Of a DNA stretch of 64,000 nt, positions 8,855 to 22,410 are shown piece after piece (positions within the stretch are counted from its first letter, which is position 1; each line of letters starts with the position of its first letter). The DNA lies in assembly GCA_946699065.1 (NCBI GenBank), contig CAMPDV010001784.1:1-64000 (forward strand). The letters are read 5' to 3'. Under the pieces are notes generated by a model. It did no database searches, was not told the origin of the DNA, and saw nothing but the letters and a program-made list of their open reading frames with translations. This DNA comes from Loxodes magnus. Taxonomy: Eukaryota; Ciliophora; Karyorelictea; Loxodida; Loxodidae. The position numbers and the translations under genes were made by a program.

Positions 8855-11706
8855 TGAAGTAAGGAAAGAAGATAGAATTACAGCTTTTAGAGTTACTAAA
8901 ACTTAGAGATAAAAAGAAGTTATACGTATTTAGAAAGAAAGGAAGTAAAGTAAGGAAAGAAGTTAGAATTACAGCTTTTAGAGTTACTAAAACTTAGAGA
9001 TAAAAAGAAGTTATAAGTATTTAGAAAAGTGAGGAAGTAAAGTAAGGAAAGAAGATAGAATTACAGCTTTTAGAGTTACTAAAACTTAGAGATAAAAAGA
9101 AGTTATAAGTATTTAGAAAAGTGAGAAAGTAAAGTAAGGAAAGAAGATAGAATTAAAGCTTTTAGAGTTACTAAAACTTAGAGATAAAAAGAAGTTATAA
9201 GTATTTAGAAAAGTGAGGAAGTAAAGTAAGGAAAGAAGATAGAATTACAGCTTTTAGAGTTACTAAAACTTAGAGATAAAAAGAAGTTATACGTATTTAG
9301 AAAAGTGAGAAAGTAAAGTAAGGAAAGAAGATAGAATTACAGCTTTTAGAGTTACTAAAACTTAGAGATAAAAAGAAGTTATAAGTATTTAGAAAAGTGA
9401 GAAAGTAAAGTAAGGAAAGAAGATAGAATTACAGCTTTTAGAGTTACTAAAACTTAGAGATAAAAAGAAGTTATAAGTATTTAGAAAAGTGAGGAAGTAA
9501 AGTAAGGAAAGAAGATAGAATTTCAGTTTTAAGGAGTATGCTTTGAGAAGTAAAAAGTATTTAGAAAAGGGAAGAAGTAAAGGCAGAAAAGAAGATAGAA
9601 TTTCAGTTTTAAGGAGTATGCTTTGAGAAGTAAAAAGTATTTTGAAAAGTGAAGAAGTGAAGTAAGAAAAGAAGATAGAATTACAGCTTTTAGAGTTACT
9701 AAAACTTAGAGATAAAAAGAAGTTATAAGTATTTAGAAAGAAAGGAAGTAAAGTAAGGAAAGAAGTTAGAATTACAGCTTTTAGAGTTACTAAAACTTAG
9801 AGATAAAAAGAAGTTATACGTATTTAGAAAGAAAGGAAGTAAAGTAAGGAAAGAAGTTAGAATTACAGCTTTTAGAGTTACTAAAACTTAGAGATAAAAA
9901 GAAGTAATAAGTATTTTGAAAAGTGAAGAAGTGAAGTAAGGAAAGAAGTTAGAATTACAGCTTTTAGAGTTACTAAAACTTAGAGATAAAAAGAAGTTAT
10001 ACGTATTTAGAAAGAAAGGAAGTAAAGTAAGGAAAGAAGATAGAATTACAGCTTTTAGAGTTACTAAAACTTAGAGATAAAAAGAAGTTATAAGTATTTA
10101 GAAAGAAAGGAAGTAAAGTAAGGAAAGAAGATAGAATTACAGCTTTTAGAGTTACTAAAACTTAGAGATAAAAAGAAGTTATAAGTATTTAGAAAAGTGA
10201 GGAAGTAAAGTAAGGAAAGAAGATAGAATTTCAGTTTTAATGAGTATGCTTTGAGAAGTAAAAAGTATTTAGAAAAGTGAAGAAGTAAAGTAAGAAAAGA
10301 AGATAGAATTTCAGTTTTAAGGAGTATGCTTTGAGAAGTAATAAGTATTTTGAAAAGTGAAGAAGTGAAGTAAGAAAAGAAGATAGAATTTCAGTTTTAA
10401 GGAGTATGCTTTGAGAAGTAATAAGTATTTTGAAAAGTGAAGAAGTGAAGTAAGGAAAGAAGATAGAATTACAGCTTTTAGAGTTACTAAAACTTAGAGA
10501 TAAATAGAAGTTATAAGTATTTAGAAAAGTGAGGAAGTAAAGTAAGGAAAGAAGATAGAATTTCAGTTTTAAGGAGTATGCTTTGAGAAGTAAAAAGTAT
10601 TTAGAAAAGGGAAGAAGTAAAGTAAGAAAAGAAGATAGAATTTCAGTTTTAAGGAGTATGCTTTGAGAAGTAATAAGTATTTTGAAAAGTGAAGAAGTGA
10701 AGTAAGAAAAGAAGATAGAATTACAGCTTTTAGAGTTACTAAAACTTAGAGATAAAAAGAAGTTATAAGTATTTAGAAAAGTGAGAAAGTAAAGTAAGGA
10801 AAGAAGATAGAATTACAGCTTTTAGAGTTACTAAAACTTAGAGATAAAAAGAAGTAATAAGTATTTAGAAAAGTGAGGAAGTAAAGTAAGAAAAAAAGTT
10901 AGAATTACAGCTTTTAGAGTTACTAAAACTTAGAGATAAAAAGAAGTTATAAGTATTTAGAAAGAAAGGAAGTAAAGTAAGGAAAGAAGATAGAATTACA
11001 GCTTTTAGAGTAACTAAAACTTAGAGATAAAAAGAAGTTATAAGTATTTAGAAAAGTAAGGAAGTAAAGTAAGAAAAGAAGATAGAATTACAGCTTTTAG
11101 AGTTACTAAAACTTAGAGATAAAAAGAAGTTATAAGTATTTTGAAAAGTGAGGAAGTAAAGTAAGGAAAGAAGATAGAATTTCAGCTTTTAGAATTACTA
11201 AAACTTAGAGATAAAAAGAAGTTATAAGTATTTAGAAAAGTGAGGAAGTAAAGTAAGGAAAGAAGTTAGAATTACAGCTTTTAGAGTTACTAAAACTTAG
11301 AGATAAAAAGAAGTTATACGTATTTAGAAAAGTGAGAAAGTAAAGTAAAGAAAGAAGATAGAATTACAGCTTTTAGAGTTACTAAAACTTAGAGATAAAA
11401 AGAAGTTATAAGTATTTTGAAAAGTGAAGAAGTGAAGTAAGGAAAGAAGATAGAATTACAGCTTTTAGAGTTACTAAAACTTAGAGATAAAAAGAAGTTA
11501 TACGTATTTAGAAAGAAAGGAAGTAAAGTAAGGAAAGAAGTTAGAATTACAGCTTTTAGAGTTACTAAAACTTAGAGATAAAAAGAAGTTATACGTATTT
11601 AGAAAGAAAGGAAGTAAAGTAAGGAAAGAAGTTAGAATTACAGCTTTTAGAGTTACTAAAACTTAGAGATAAAAAGAAGTTATAAGTATTTAGAAAAGTG
11701 AGGAAG
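8855..11706 (+). repeat. 2852-bp higher-order repeat, copy 1
   Basis: Rare markers recur 2852 bp to the right: AATTAAAGCTT at 9151 and 12003, GTAAAGGCAG near 9579 and 12431, TAAATAG at 10501 and 13353, and AAAAAAAGTT at 10891 and 13743. Upstream of about 8855 the two places stop matching (GAAGTGAAG against GAGGAAGTAAAG). Similarity also fades after about 10.9 kb, so the copy is full-strength for roughly 2.1 kb. An earlier single GTAAAGGCAG unit is at 3205. Confidence 0.85.
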
Positions 11707-13800
11707 TAAAGTAAGGAAAGAAGATAGAATTACAGCTTTTAGAGTTACTAAAACTTAGAGATAAAAAGAAGTTATACGTATTTAGAAAGAAAGGAAGTAA
11801 AGTAAGGAAAGAAGTTAGAATTACAGCTTTTAGAGTTACTAAAACTTAGAGATAAAAAGAAGTTATAAGTATTTAGAAAAGTGAGGAAGTAAAGTAAGGA
11901 AAGAAGATAGAATTACAGCTTTTAGAGTTACTAAAACTTAGAGATAAAAAGAAGTTATAAGTATTTAGAAAAGTGAGAAAGTAAAGTAAGGAAAGAAGAT
12001 AGAATTAAAGCTTTTAGAGTTACTAAAACTTAGAGATAAAAAGAAGTTATAAGTATTTAGAAAAGTGAGGAAGTAAAGTAAGGAAAGAAGATAGAATTAC
12101 AGCTTTTAGAGTTACTAAAACTTAGAGATAAAAAGAAGTTATACGTATTTAGAAAAGTGAGAAAGTAAAGTAAGGAAAGAAGATAGAATTACAGCTTTTA
12201 GAGTTACTAAAACTTAGAGATAAAAAGAAGTTATAAGTATTTAGAAAAGTGAGAAAGTAAAGTAAGGAAAGAAGATAGAATTACAGCTTTTAGAGTTACT
12301 AAAACTTAGAGATAAAAAGAAGTTATAAGTATTTAGAAAAGTGAGGAAGTAAAGTAAGGAAAGAAGATAGAATTTCAGTTTTAAGGAGTATGCTTTGAGA
12401 AGTAAAAAGTATTTAGAAAAGGGAAGAAGTAAAGGCAGAAAAGAAGATAGAATTTCAGTTTTAAGGAGTATGCTTTGAGAAGTAAAAAGTATTTTGAAAA
12501 GTGAAGAAGTGAAGTAAGAAAAGAAGATAGAATTACAGCTTTTAGAGTTACTAAAACTTAGAGATAAAAAGAAGTTATAAGTATTTAGAAAGAAAGGAAG
12601 TAAAGTAAGGAAAGAAGATAGAATTACAGCTTTTAGAGTTACTAAAACTTAGAGATAAAAAGAAGTTATACGTATTTAGAAAGAAAGGAAGTAAAGTAAG
12701 GAAAGAAGTTAGAATTACAGCTTTTAGAGTTACTAAAACTTAGAGATAAAAAGAAGTAATAAGTATTTTGAAAAGTGAAGAAGTGAAGTAAGGAAAGAAG
12801 TTAGAATTACAGCTTTTAGAGTTACTAAAACTTAGAGATAAAAAGAAGTTATACGTATTTAGAAAGAAAGGAAGTAAAGTAAGGAAAGAAGATAGAATTA
12901 CAGCTTTTAGAGTTACTAAAACTTAGAGATAAAAAGAAGTTATAAGTATTTAGAAAGAAAGGAAGTAAAGTAAGGAAAGAAGTTAGAATTACAGCTTTTA
13001 GAGTTACTTAAACTTAGAGATAAAAAGAAGTTATAAGTATTTAGAAAAGTGAGAAAGTAAAGTAAGGAAAGAAGATAGAATTTCAGTTTTAATGAGTATG
13101 CTTTGAGAAGTAAAAAGTATTTAGAAAAGTGAAGAAGTAAAGTAAGAAAAGAAGATAGAATTTCAGTTTTAAGGAGTATGCTTTGAGAAGTAATAAGTAT
13201 TTTGAAAAGTGAAGAAGTGAAGTAAGAAAAAAAGATAGAATTTCAGTTTTAAGGAGTATGCTTTGAGAAGTAATAAGTATATTGAAAAGTGAAGAAGTGA
13301 AGTAAGGAAAGAAGATAGAATTACAGCTTTCAGAGTTACTAAAACTTAGAGATAAATAGAAGTTATAAGTATTTAGAAAAGTGAGGAAGTAAAGTAAGGA
13401 AAGAAGATAGAATTTCAGTTTTAAGGAGTATGCTTTGAGAAGTAAAAAGTATTTAGAAAAGGGAAGAAGTAAAGTAAGAAAAGAAGATAGAATTTCAGTT
13501 TTAAGGAGTATGCTTTGAGAAGTAATAAGTATTTAGAAAAGTGAGAAAGTAAAGTAAGGAAAGAAGATAGAATTACAGCTTTTAGAGTTACTAAAACTTA
13601 GAGATAAAAAGAAGTTATAAGTATTTAGAAAAGTGAGAAAGTAAAGTAAGGAAAGAAGATAGAATTACAGCTTTTAGAGTTACTAAAACTTAGAGATAAA
13701 AAGAAGTAATAAGTATTTAGAAAAGTGAGGAAGTAAAGTAAGAAAAAAAGTTAGAATTACAGCTTTTAGAGTTACTAAAACTTAGAGATAAAAAGAAGTT
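11707..13800 (+). repeat. 2852-bp higher-order repeat, copy 2 (partial)
   Basis: Right-hand partner of the 8855-11706 block, sharing all its rare markers at a constant offset of 2852. Differences include GAAGATAG against GAAGTTAG near 12971 and a changed unit near 13530. Its right part, from about 12.97 kb, is also the first copy of the 952-bp repeat, so the two duplications are nested. About 12.52-13.30 kb also matches 35.34-36.12 kb at a constant offset of 22,822. Confidence 0.8.
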
Positions 13801-15120
13801 ATACGTATTTAGAAAAGTGAGGAAGTAAAGTAAGGAAAGAAGTTAGAATTTCAGCTTTTAGAATTACTTAAACTTAGAGATAAAAAGAAGTTGTAAGTAT
13901 TTAGAAAAGTGAGAAAGTAAAGTAAGGAAAGAAGATAGAATTACAGCTTTTAGAGTTACTTAAACTAAGAGATAAAAAGAAGTTATAAGTATTTAGAAAA
14001 GTGAGGAAGTAAAGTAAGGAAAGAAGATAGAATTTCAGTTTTAATGAGTATGCTTTGAGAAGTAAAAAGTATTTAGATAAGTGAAGAAGTAAAGTAAGAA
14101 AAGAAGATAGAATTTCAGTTTTAAGGAGTATGCTTTGAGAAGTAATAAGTATTTTGAAAAGTGAAGAAGTGAAGTAAGAAAAAAAGATAGAATTTCAGTT
14201 TTAAGGAGTATGCTTTGAGAAGTAATAAGTATATTGAAAAGTGAAGAAGTGAAGTAAGGAAAGAAGATAGAATTACAGCTTTTAGAGTTACTAAAACTTA
14301 GAGATAAATAGAAGTTATAAGTATTTAGAAAAGTGAGGAAGTAAAGTAAGGAAAGAAGATAGAATTTCAGTTTTAAGGAGTATGCTTTGAGAAGTAAAAA
14401 GTATTTAGAAAAGGGAAGAAGTAAAGTAAGAAAAGAAGATAGAATTTCAGTTTTAAGGAGTATGCTTTGAGAAGTAATAAGTATTTAGAAAAGTGAGAAA
14501 GTAAAGTAAAGAAAGAAGATAGAATTACAGCTTTTAGAGTTACTAAAACTTAGAGATAAAAAGAAGTTATAAGTATTTAGAAAAGTGAGAAAGTAAAGTA
14601 AGGAAAGAAGATAGAATTACAGCTTTTAGAGTTACTAAAACTTAGAGATAAAAAGAAGTTATAAGTATTTAGAAAAGTAAGGAAGTAAAGTAAGAAAAGA
14701 AGATAGAATTACAGCTTTTAGAGTTACTAAAACTTGAGGATGAAAAGAAGTTATAAGTATTTAGAAAAGTGAGGAAGTAAAGTAAGGAAAGAAGTTAGAA
14801 TTTCAGCTTTTAGAATTACTTAAACTTAGAGATAAAAAGAAGTTGTAAGTATTTAGAAAAGTGAGAAAGTAAAGTAAGGAAAGAAGATAGAATTACAGCT
14901 TTTAGAGTTACTTAAACTAAGAGATAAAAAGAAGTTATAAGTATTTAGAAAAGTGAGGAAGTAAAGTAAGGAAAGAAGATAGAATTTCAGTTTTAATGAG
15001 TATGCTTTGAGAAGTAAAAAGTATTTAGAAAAGTGAAGAAGTAAAGTAAGAAAAGAAGATAGAATTTCAGTTTTAAGGAGTATGCTTTGAGAAGTAATAA
15101 GTATTTTGAAAAGTGAAGAA
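12975..15120 (+). repeat. 952-bp tandem higher-order repeat, two copies plus a partial third
   Basis: Markers step by 952: the TTTTAATGAG head at 13083, 14035 and 14987; TAAATAG at 13353 and 14305; TTGTAAGTATTT at 13891 and 14843; TAAACTAAGAG at 13961 and 14913. Copies are about 12975-13926, 13927-14878 and 14879-15120. Private changes include CAGAGTTACT near 13331 in copy 1 and TTTAGATAAG near 14072 in copy 2. The period has a mixed A/B composition. Confidence 0.85.
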
Positions 15121-15489
15121 GTGAAGTAAGAAAAGAAGATAGAATTTCAGTTTTAAGGAGTATGCTTTGAGAAGTAAAAAGTATTAAGAAAAGTGAAGAA
15201 GTAAAGTAAGAAAAGAAGATAGAATTTCAGTTTTAAGGAGTATGCTTTGAGAAGTTATAAGTATTTAGAAAAGTGAGGAAGTAAAGTAAGAAAAGAAGAT
15301 AGAATTACAGCTTTTAGAGTTACTAAAACTTAGAGATAAAAAGAAGTTATAAGTATTTAGAAAAGTGAGAAAGTAAAGTAAGAAAAGAAGATAGAATTAC
15401 AGCTTTTAGAGTTACTAAAACTTAGAGATAAAAAGAAGTTATACGTATTTAGAAAAGTGAGAAAGTAAAGTAAAGAAAGATGATAGAAT

Positions 15490-17540
15490 TACAGCTTTTA
15501 GAGTTACTAAAACTTAGAGATAAAAAGAAGTTATAAGTATTTAGAAAAGTGAGGAAGTAAAGTAAGGAAAGAAGATAGAATTTCAGTTTTAATGAGTATG
15601 CTTTGAGAAGTAAAAAGTATTTAGAAAAGTGAAGAAGTAAAGTAAGAAAAGAAGATAGAATTTCAGTTTTAAGGAGTATGCTTTGAGAAGTAATAAGTAT
15701 TTTGAAAAGTGAAGAAGTGAAGTAAGAAAAGAAGATAGAATTTCAGTTTTAAGGAGTATGCTTTGAGAAGTAATAAGTATTTTGAAAAGTGAAGAAGTGA
15801 AGTAAGGAAAGAAGATAGAATTACAGCTTTTAGAGTTACTAAAACTTAGAGATAAATAGAAGTTATAAGTATTTAGAAAAGTGAGGAAGTAAAGTAAGGA
15901 AAGAAGATAGAATTTCAGTTTTAAGGAGTATGCTTTGAGAAGTAAAAAGTATTTAGAAAAGGGAAGAAGTAAAGTAAGAAAAGAAGATAGAATTTCAGTT
16001 TTAAGGAGTATGCTTTGAGAAGTAAAAAGTATTTTGAAAAGTGAAGAAGTGAAGTAAGAAAAGAAGATAGAATTTCAGTTTTAAGGAGTATGCTTTGAGA
16101 AGTAATAAGTATTTTGAAAAGTGAAGAAGTGAAGTAAGGAAAGAAGATAGAATTACAGCTTTTAGAGTTACTTAAACTTAGAGATAAAAAGAAGTTATAA
16201 GTATTTAGAAAAGTGAGAAAGTAAAGTAAGGAAAGAAGATAGAATTTCAGTTTTAAGGAGTATACTTTGAGAAGTAAAAAGTATTTAGAAAAGGGAAGAA
16301 GTAAAGTAAGAAAAGAAGATAGAATTTCAGTTTTAAGGAGTATGCTTTGAGAAGTAATAAGTATTTAGAAAAGTGAGTAAGTGAAGTAAGAAAAGAAGAT
16401 AGAATTTCAGTTTTAAGGAGTATGCTTTGAGAAGTAATAAGTATTTTGAAAAGTGAGAAAGTAAAGTAAGGAAAGAAGATAGAATTACAGCTTTTAGAGT
16501 TACTAAAACTTAGAGATAAAAAGAAGTTATAAGTATTTAGAAAAGTGAGGAAGTAAAGTAAGGAAAGAAGATAGAATTTCAGTTTTAATGAGTATGCTTT
16601 GAGAAGTAAAAAGTATTTAGAAAAGTGAAGAAGTAAAGTAAGAAAAGAAGATAGAATTTCAGTTTTAAGGAGTATGCTTTGAGAAGTAAAAAGTATTTTG
16701 AAAAGTGAAGAAGTGAAGTAAGAAAAGAAGATAGAATTTCAGTTTTAAGGAGTATGCTTTGAGAAGTAATAAGTATTTTGAAAAGTGAAGAAGTGAAGTA
16801 AGGAAAGAAGATAGAATTACAGCTTTTAGAGTTACTAAAACTTAGAGATAAATAGAAGTTATAAGTATTTAGAAAAGTGAGGAAGTAAAGTAAGGAAAGA
16901 AGATAGAATTTCAGTTTTAAGGAGTATGCTTTGAGAAGTAAAAAGTATTTAGAAAAGGGAAGAAGTAAAGTAAGAAAAGAAGATAGAATTTCAGTTTTAA
17001 GGAGTATGCTTTGAGAAGTAAAAAGTATTTTGAAAAGTGAAGAAGTGAAGTAAGAAAAGAAGATAGAATTTCAGTTTTAAGGAGTATGCTTTGAGAAGTA
17101 ATAAGTATTTTGAAAAGTGAAGAAGTGAAGTAAGGAAAGAAGATAGAATTACAGCTTTTAGAGTTACTTAAACTTAGAGATAAAAAGAAGTTATAAGTAT
17201 TTAGAAAAGTGAGAAAGTAAAGTAAGGAAAGAAGATAGAATTTCAGTTTTAAGGAGTATACTTTGAGAAGTAAAAAGTATTTAGAAAAGGGAAGAAGTAA
17301 AGTAAGAAAAGAAGATAGAATTTCAGTTTTAAGGAGTATGCTTTGAGAAGTAATAAGTATTTAGAAAAGTGAGTAAGTGAAGTAAGAAAAGAAGATAGAA
17401 TTTCAGTTTTAAGGAGTATGCTTTGAGAAGTAATAAGTATTTTGAAAAGTGAGAAAGTAAAGTAAGGAAAGAAGATAGAATTACAGCTTTTAGAGTTACT
17501 AAAACTTAGAGATAAAAAGAAGTTATAAGTATTTAGAAAA
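15490..17540 (+). repeat. 996-bp tandem higher-order repeat, two copies
   Basis: Markers step by 996: the TTTTAATGAG unit at 15583 and 16579, TAAATAG at 15853 and 16849, GTATACTTTG near 16260 and 17256, and the rare GAGTAAGTG tail at 16375 and 17371. Copies are about 15490-16485 and 16486-17481, with similarity continuing to about 17540. The left limit is set by the private TGATAGAATT head near 15481. The segment is B-rich. Confidence 0.85.
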
Positions 17541-18089
17541 GTGAGAAAGTAAAGTAAGGAAAGAAGATAGAATTTCAGTTTTAAGGAGTATGCTTTGAGA
17601 AGTAAAAAGTATTTAGAAAAGGGAAGAAGTAAAGTAAGAAAAGAAGATAGAATTTCAGTTTTAAGGAGTATGCTTTGAGAAGTAATAAGTATTTAGAAAA
17701 GTGAGGAAGTAAAGTAAGGAAAGAAGATAGAATTTCAGTTTTAAGGAGTATGCTTTGAGAAGTAATAAGTATTTAGAAAAGGGAAGAAGTAAAGTAAGAA
17801 AAGAAGATAGAATTTCAGTTTTAAGGAGTATGCTTTGAGAAGTAATAAGTATTTTGAAAAGTGAAGAAGTGAAGTAAGAAAAGAAGATAGAATTTCAGTT
17901 TTAAGGAGTATGCTTTGAGAAGTAATAAGTATTTTGAAAAGTGAAGAAGTGAAGTAAGGAAACATGATAGAATTACAGCTTTTAGAGTTACTAAAACTTA
18001 TGGATAAAAAGAAGTTATAAGTATTTAGAAAAGTGAGGAAGTAAAGTAAGGAAAGAAGTTAGAATTACAGCTTTTAGAGTTACTAAAAC
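17541..18089 (+). repeat. B-rich linker segment
   Basis: A run of class B units with GGGAAGAAG and GTGAAGAAG tails, ending in a CATGATAG head near 17964 and a TATGGATAAAAAG core near 17999 (the usual sequence is TAGAGATAAAAAG). It separates the 996-bp repeats from the 2.4-kb duplication. No gene was seen. Confidence 0.7.
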
Positions 18090-20015
18090 TTAGAGATAAA
18101 AAGAAGTTATAAGTATTTAGAAAAGTGAGGAAGTAAAGTAAAGAAAGAAGATAGAATTACAGCTTTTAGAGTTACTAAAACTTAGAGATAAAAAGAAGTA
18201 ATAAGTATTTTGAAAAGTGAAGAAGTGAAGTAAGGAAAGAAGATAGAATTACAGCTTTTAGAGTTACTAAAACTTAGAGATAAAAAGAAGTTATACGTAT
18301 TTAGAAAGAAAGGAAGTAAAGTAAGGAAAGAAGTTAGAATTACAGCTTTTAGAGTTACTAAAACTTAGAGATAAAAAGAAGTTATAAGTATTTAGAAAAG
18401 TGAGAAAGTAAAATAAGGAAAGAAGATAGAATTACAGCTTTTAGAGTTACTTAAACTTAGAGATAAAAAGAAGTTATAAGTATTTTGAAAAGTGAGAAAG
18501 TAAAGTAAGGAAAGAAGATAGAATTACAGCTTTTAGAGTTACTAAAACTTAGAGATAAAAAGAAGTTATACGTATTTAGAAAAGTGAGAAAGTAAAGTAA
18601 AGAAAGAAGATAGAATTACAGCTTTTAGAGTTACTAAAACTTAGAGATAAAAAGAAGTTATAAGTATTTAGAAAAGTGAGAAAGTAAAGTAAGGAAAGAA
18701 GATAGAATTACAGCTTTTAGAATTACTAAAACTTAGAGATAAAAAGAAGTTATAAGTATTTAGAAAAGTGAGGAAGTAAAGTAAGAAAAAAGATAGAATT
18801 ACAGCTTTTAGAGTTACTAAAACTTAAGGATAAAAAGAAGTTATAAGTATTTAGAAAAGTGAGGAAGTAAAGTAAGGAAAAAGATAGAATTACAGCTTTT
18901 AGAGTTACTAAAACTTAAGGATAAAAAGAAGTTATAAGTATTTAGAAAAGTGAGGAAGTAAAGTAAGGAAAAAAGATAGAATTTCAGCTTTTAGAGTTAC
19001 TAAAACTTAGAGATAAAAAGAAGTTATAAGTATTTAGAAAAGTGAGGAAGTAAAGTAAGGAAAGAAGATAGAATTTCAGTTTTAATGAGTATGCTTTGAG
19101 AAGTAAAAAGTATTTAGAAAAGTGAAGAAGTAAAGTAAGAAAAGAAGATAGAATTTCAGTTTTAAGGAGTATGCTTTGAGAAGTAATAAGTATTTTGAAA
19201 AGTGAAGAAGTGAAGTAAGGAAAGAAGAAAGAATTACAGCTTTTAGAGTTACTAAAACTTAGAGATAAAAAGAAGTAATAAGTATTTAGAAAAGTGAGGA
19301 AGTAAAGTAAGGAAAGAAGATAGAATTTCAGTTTTAATGAGTATGCTTTGAGAAGTAAAAAGTATTAAGAAAAGGGAAGAAGTAAAGTAAGAAAAGAAGA
19401 TAGAATTTCAGTTTTAAGGAGTATGCTTTGAGAAGTAATAAGTATTTTGAAAAGTGAAGAAGTGAAGTAAGAAAACATGATAGAATTACAGCTTTTAGAA
19501 GTATGCTTTGAGAAGTAATAAGTATTTTGAAAAGTGAAGAAGTGCAGTAAGGAAACATGATAGAATTACAGCTTTTAGAGTTACTAAAACTTAAGGATAA
19601 AAAGAAGTTATAAGTATTTAGAAAAGCGAGGAAATAAAGTAAGGAAAGAAGTTAGAATTACAGCTTTTAGAGTTACTAAAACTTAGAGATAAAAAGAAGT
19701 TATAAGTATTTAGAAAAGTGAGGAAGTAAAGTAAAGAAAGAAGATAGAATTACAGCTTTTAGAGTTACTAAAACTTAGAGATAAAAAGAAGTAATAAGTA
19801 TTTTGAAAAGTGAAGAAGTGAAGTAAGAAAAGAAGATAGAATTACAGCTTTTAGAGTTACTAAAACTTAGAGATAAAAAGAAGTTATACGTATTTAGAAA
19901 GAAAGGAAGTAAAGTAAGGAAAGAAGTTAGAATTACAGCTTTTAGAGTTACTAAAACTTAGAGATAAAAAGAAGTTATACGTATTTAGAAAGAAAGGAAG
20001 TAAAGTAAGGAAAGA
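18090..20015 (+). repeat. 2.4-kb duplication, copy 1
   Basis: Matches 20577-22410. The offset is 2487 bp at the left (GTAAAGTAAAG tail at 18131 and 20618) and 2396 bp at the right (GCGAGGAAATAAAG at 19626 and 22022). The 91-bp change happens near 18.85-18.96 kb, where this copy has one extra monomer with an ACTTAAGGATAAAAA core. The right half, about 19388-20603 including sequence past this block, also matches 29200-30415 at a constant offset of 9812. Confidence 0.85.
19476..19555 (+). repeat. Chimeric 80-bp monomer with CATGAT head
   Basis: The head reads CATGATAGAATTACAG, two changes from GAAGATAGAATTACAG, followed by CTTTTAGAAGTATGCTTTGAG. The unit starts as class A and switches to the class B core within the first ten core bases. 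The tail ends GAAGTGCAGTAAGGAAA, another rare variant. The same unit recurs near 21872, 29288, 50592, 55950 and 60502. The reverse strand has a 74-codon open frame across these places, which I regard as chance. Confidence 0.8.
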
Positions 20016-20576
20016 AGTTAGAATTACAGCTTTTAGAGTTACTTAAACTTAGAGATAAAAAGAAGTTATAAGTATTTAGAAAAGTGAGAAAGTAAAGTAA
20101 GGAAAGAAGTTAGAATTACAGCTTTTAGAGTTACTAAAACTTAGAGATAAAAAGAAGTTATAAGTATTTAGAAAAGTGAGAAAGTAAAGTAAGGAAAGAA
20201 GATAGAATTACAGCTTTTAGAATTATTTAAACTTAGAGATAAAAAGAAGTTATAAGTATTTAGAAAAGTGAGGAAGTAAAGTAAGGAAAGAAGATAGAAT
20301 TACAGCTTTTGGAGTTACTAAAACTTAGAGATAAAAAGAAGTTATAAGTATTTAGAAAAGTGAGGAAGTAAAGTAAGGAAAGAAGATAGAATTTCAGTTT
20401 TAATGAGTATGCTTTGAGAAGTAAAAAGTATTTAGAAAAGTGAAGAAGTAAAGTAAGAAAAGAAGATAGAATTTCAGTTTTAAGGAGTATGCTTTGAGAA
20501 GTAATAAGTATTTTGAAAAGTGAAGAAGTGCAGTAAGGAAACATGATAGAATTACAGCTTTTAGAGTTACTAAAAC

Positions 20577-22410
20577 TTAAGGATAAAAAGAAGTTATAAG
20601 TATTTAGAAAAGTGAGGAAGTAAAGTAAAGAAAGAAGATAGAATTACAGCTTTTAGAGTTACTAAAACTTAGAGATAAAAAGAAGTAATAAGTATTTTGA
20701 AAAGTGAAGAAGTGAAGTAAGGAAAGAAGATAGAATTACAGCTTTTAGAGTTACTAAAACTTAGAGATAAAAAGAAGTTATACGTATTTAGAAAGAAAGG
20801 AAGTAAAGTAAGGAAAGAAGTTAGAATTACAGCTTTTAGAGTTACTAAAACTTAGAGATAAAAAGAAGTTATAAGTATTTAGAAAAGTGAGAAAGTAAAA
20901 TAAGGAAAGAAGATAGAATTACAGCTTTTAGAGTTACTAAAACTTAGAGATAAAAAGAAGTTATAAGTATTTTGAAAAGTGAGAAAGTAAAGTAAGGAAA
21001 GAAGATAGAATTACAGCTTTTAGAGTTACTAAAACTTAGAGATAAAAAGAAGTTATACGTATTTAGAAAAGTGAGAAAGTAAAGAAAAGAAAGAAGATAG
21101 AATTACAGCTTTTAGAGTTACTAAAACTTAGAGATAAAAAGAAGTTATAAGTATTTAGAAAAGTGAGAAAGTAAAGTAAGGAAAGAAGATAGAATTACAG
21201 CTTTTAGAATTACTAAAACTTAGAGATAAAAAGAAGTTATAAGTATTTAGAAAAGTGAGGAAGTAAAGTAAGAAAAAAGATAGAATTACAGCTTTTAGAG
21301 TTACTAAAACTTAAGGATAAAAAGAAGTTATAAGTATTTAGAAAAGTGAGGAAGTAAAGTAAGGAAAAAAGATAGAATTTCAGCTTTTAGAGTTACTAAA
21401 ACTTAGAGATAAAAAGAAGTTATAAGTATTTAGAAAAGTGAGGAAGTAAAGTAAGGAAAGAAGATAGAATTTCAGTTTTAATGAGTATGCTTTGAGAAGT
21501 AAAAAGTATTTAGAAAAGTGAAGAAGTAAAGTAAGAAAAGAAGATAGAATTTCAGTTTTAAGGAGTATGCTTTGAGAAGTAATAAGTATTTTGAAAAGTG
21601 AAGAAGTGAAGTAAGGAAAGAAGAAAGAATTACAGCTTTTAGAGTTACTAAAACTTAGAGATAAAAAGAAGTAATAAGTATTTAGAAAAGTGAGGAAGTA
21701 AAGTAAGGAAAGAAGATAGAATTTCAGTTTTAATGAGTATGCTTTGAGAAGTAAAAAGTATTAAGAAAAGGGAAGAAGTAAAGTAAGAAAAGAAGATAGA
21801 ATTTCAGTTTTAAGGAGTATGCTTTGAGAAGTAATAAGTATTTTGAAAAGTGAAGAAGTGAAGTAAGAAAACATGATAGAATTACAGCTTTTAGAAGTAT
21901 GCTTTGAGAAGTAATAAGTATTTTGAAAAGTGAAGAAGTGCAGTAAGGAAACATGATAGAATTACAGCTTTTAGAGTTACTAAAACTTAAGGATAAAAAG
22001 AAGTTATAAGTATTTAGAAAAGCGAGGAAATAAAGTAAGGAAAGAAGTTAGAATTACAGCTTTTAGAGTTACTAAAACTTAGAGATAAAAAGAAGTTATA
22101 AGTATTTAGAAAAGTGAGGAAGTAAAGTAAAGAAAGAAGATAGAATTACAGCTTTTAGAGTTACTAAAACTTAGAGATAAAAAGAAGTAATAAGTATTTT
22201 GAAAAGTGAAGAAGTGAAGTAAGAAAAGAAGATAGAATTACAGCTTTTAGAGTTACTAAAACTTAGAGATAAAAAGAAGTTATACGTATTTAGAAAGAAA
22301 GGAAGTAAAGTAAGGAAAGAAGTTAGAATTACAGCTTTTAGAGTTACTAAAACTTAGAGATAAAAAGAAGTTATACGTATTTAGAAAGAAAGGAAGTAAA
22401 GTAAGGAAAG
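20577..22410 (+). repeat. 2.4-kb duplication, copy 2
   Basis: Right-hand partner of 18090-20015 and one monomer shorter. Shared rare marks are GAAGAAAGAATTACAG heads near 19226 and 21622, CATGATAG heads and GTGCAGTAAGG tails (near 19543 and 21939), and GCGAGGAAATAAAG at 22022. It differs by a GTAAAGAAAAGAAAG tail near 21078, where copy 1 has GTAAAGTAAAGAAAG. Confidence 0.8.
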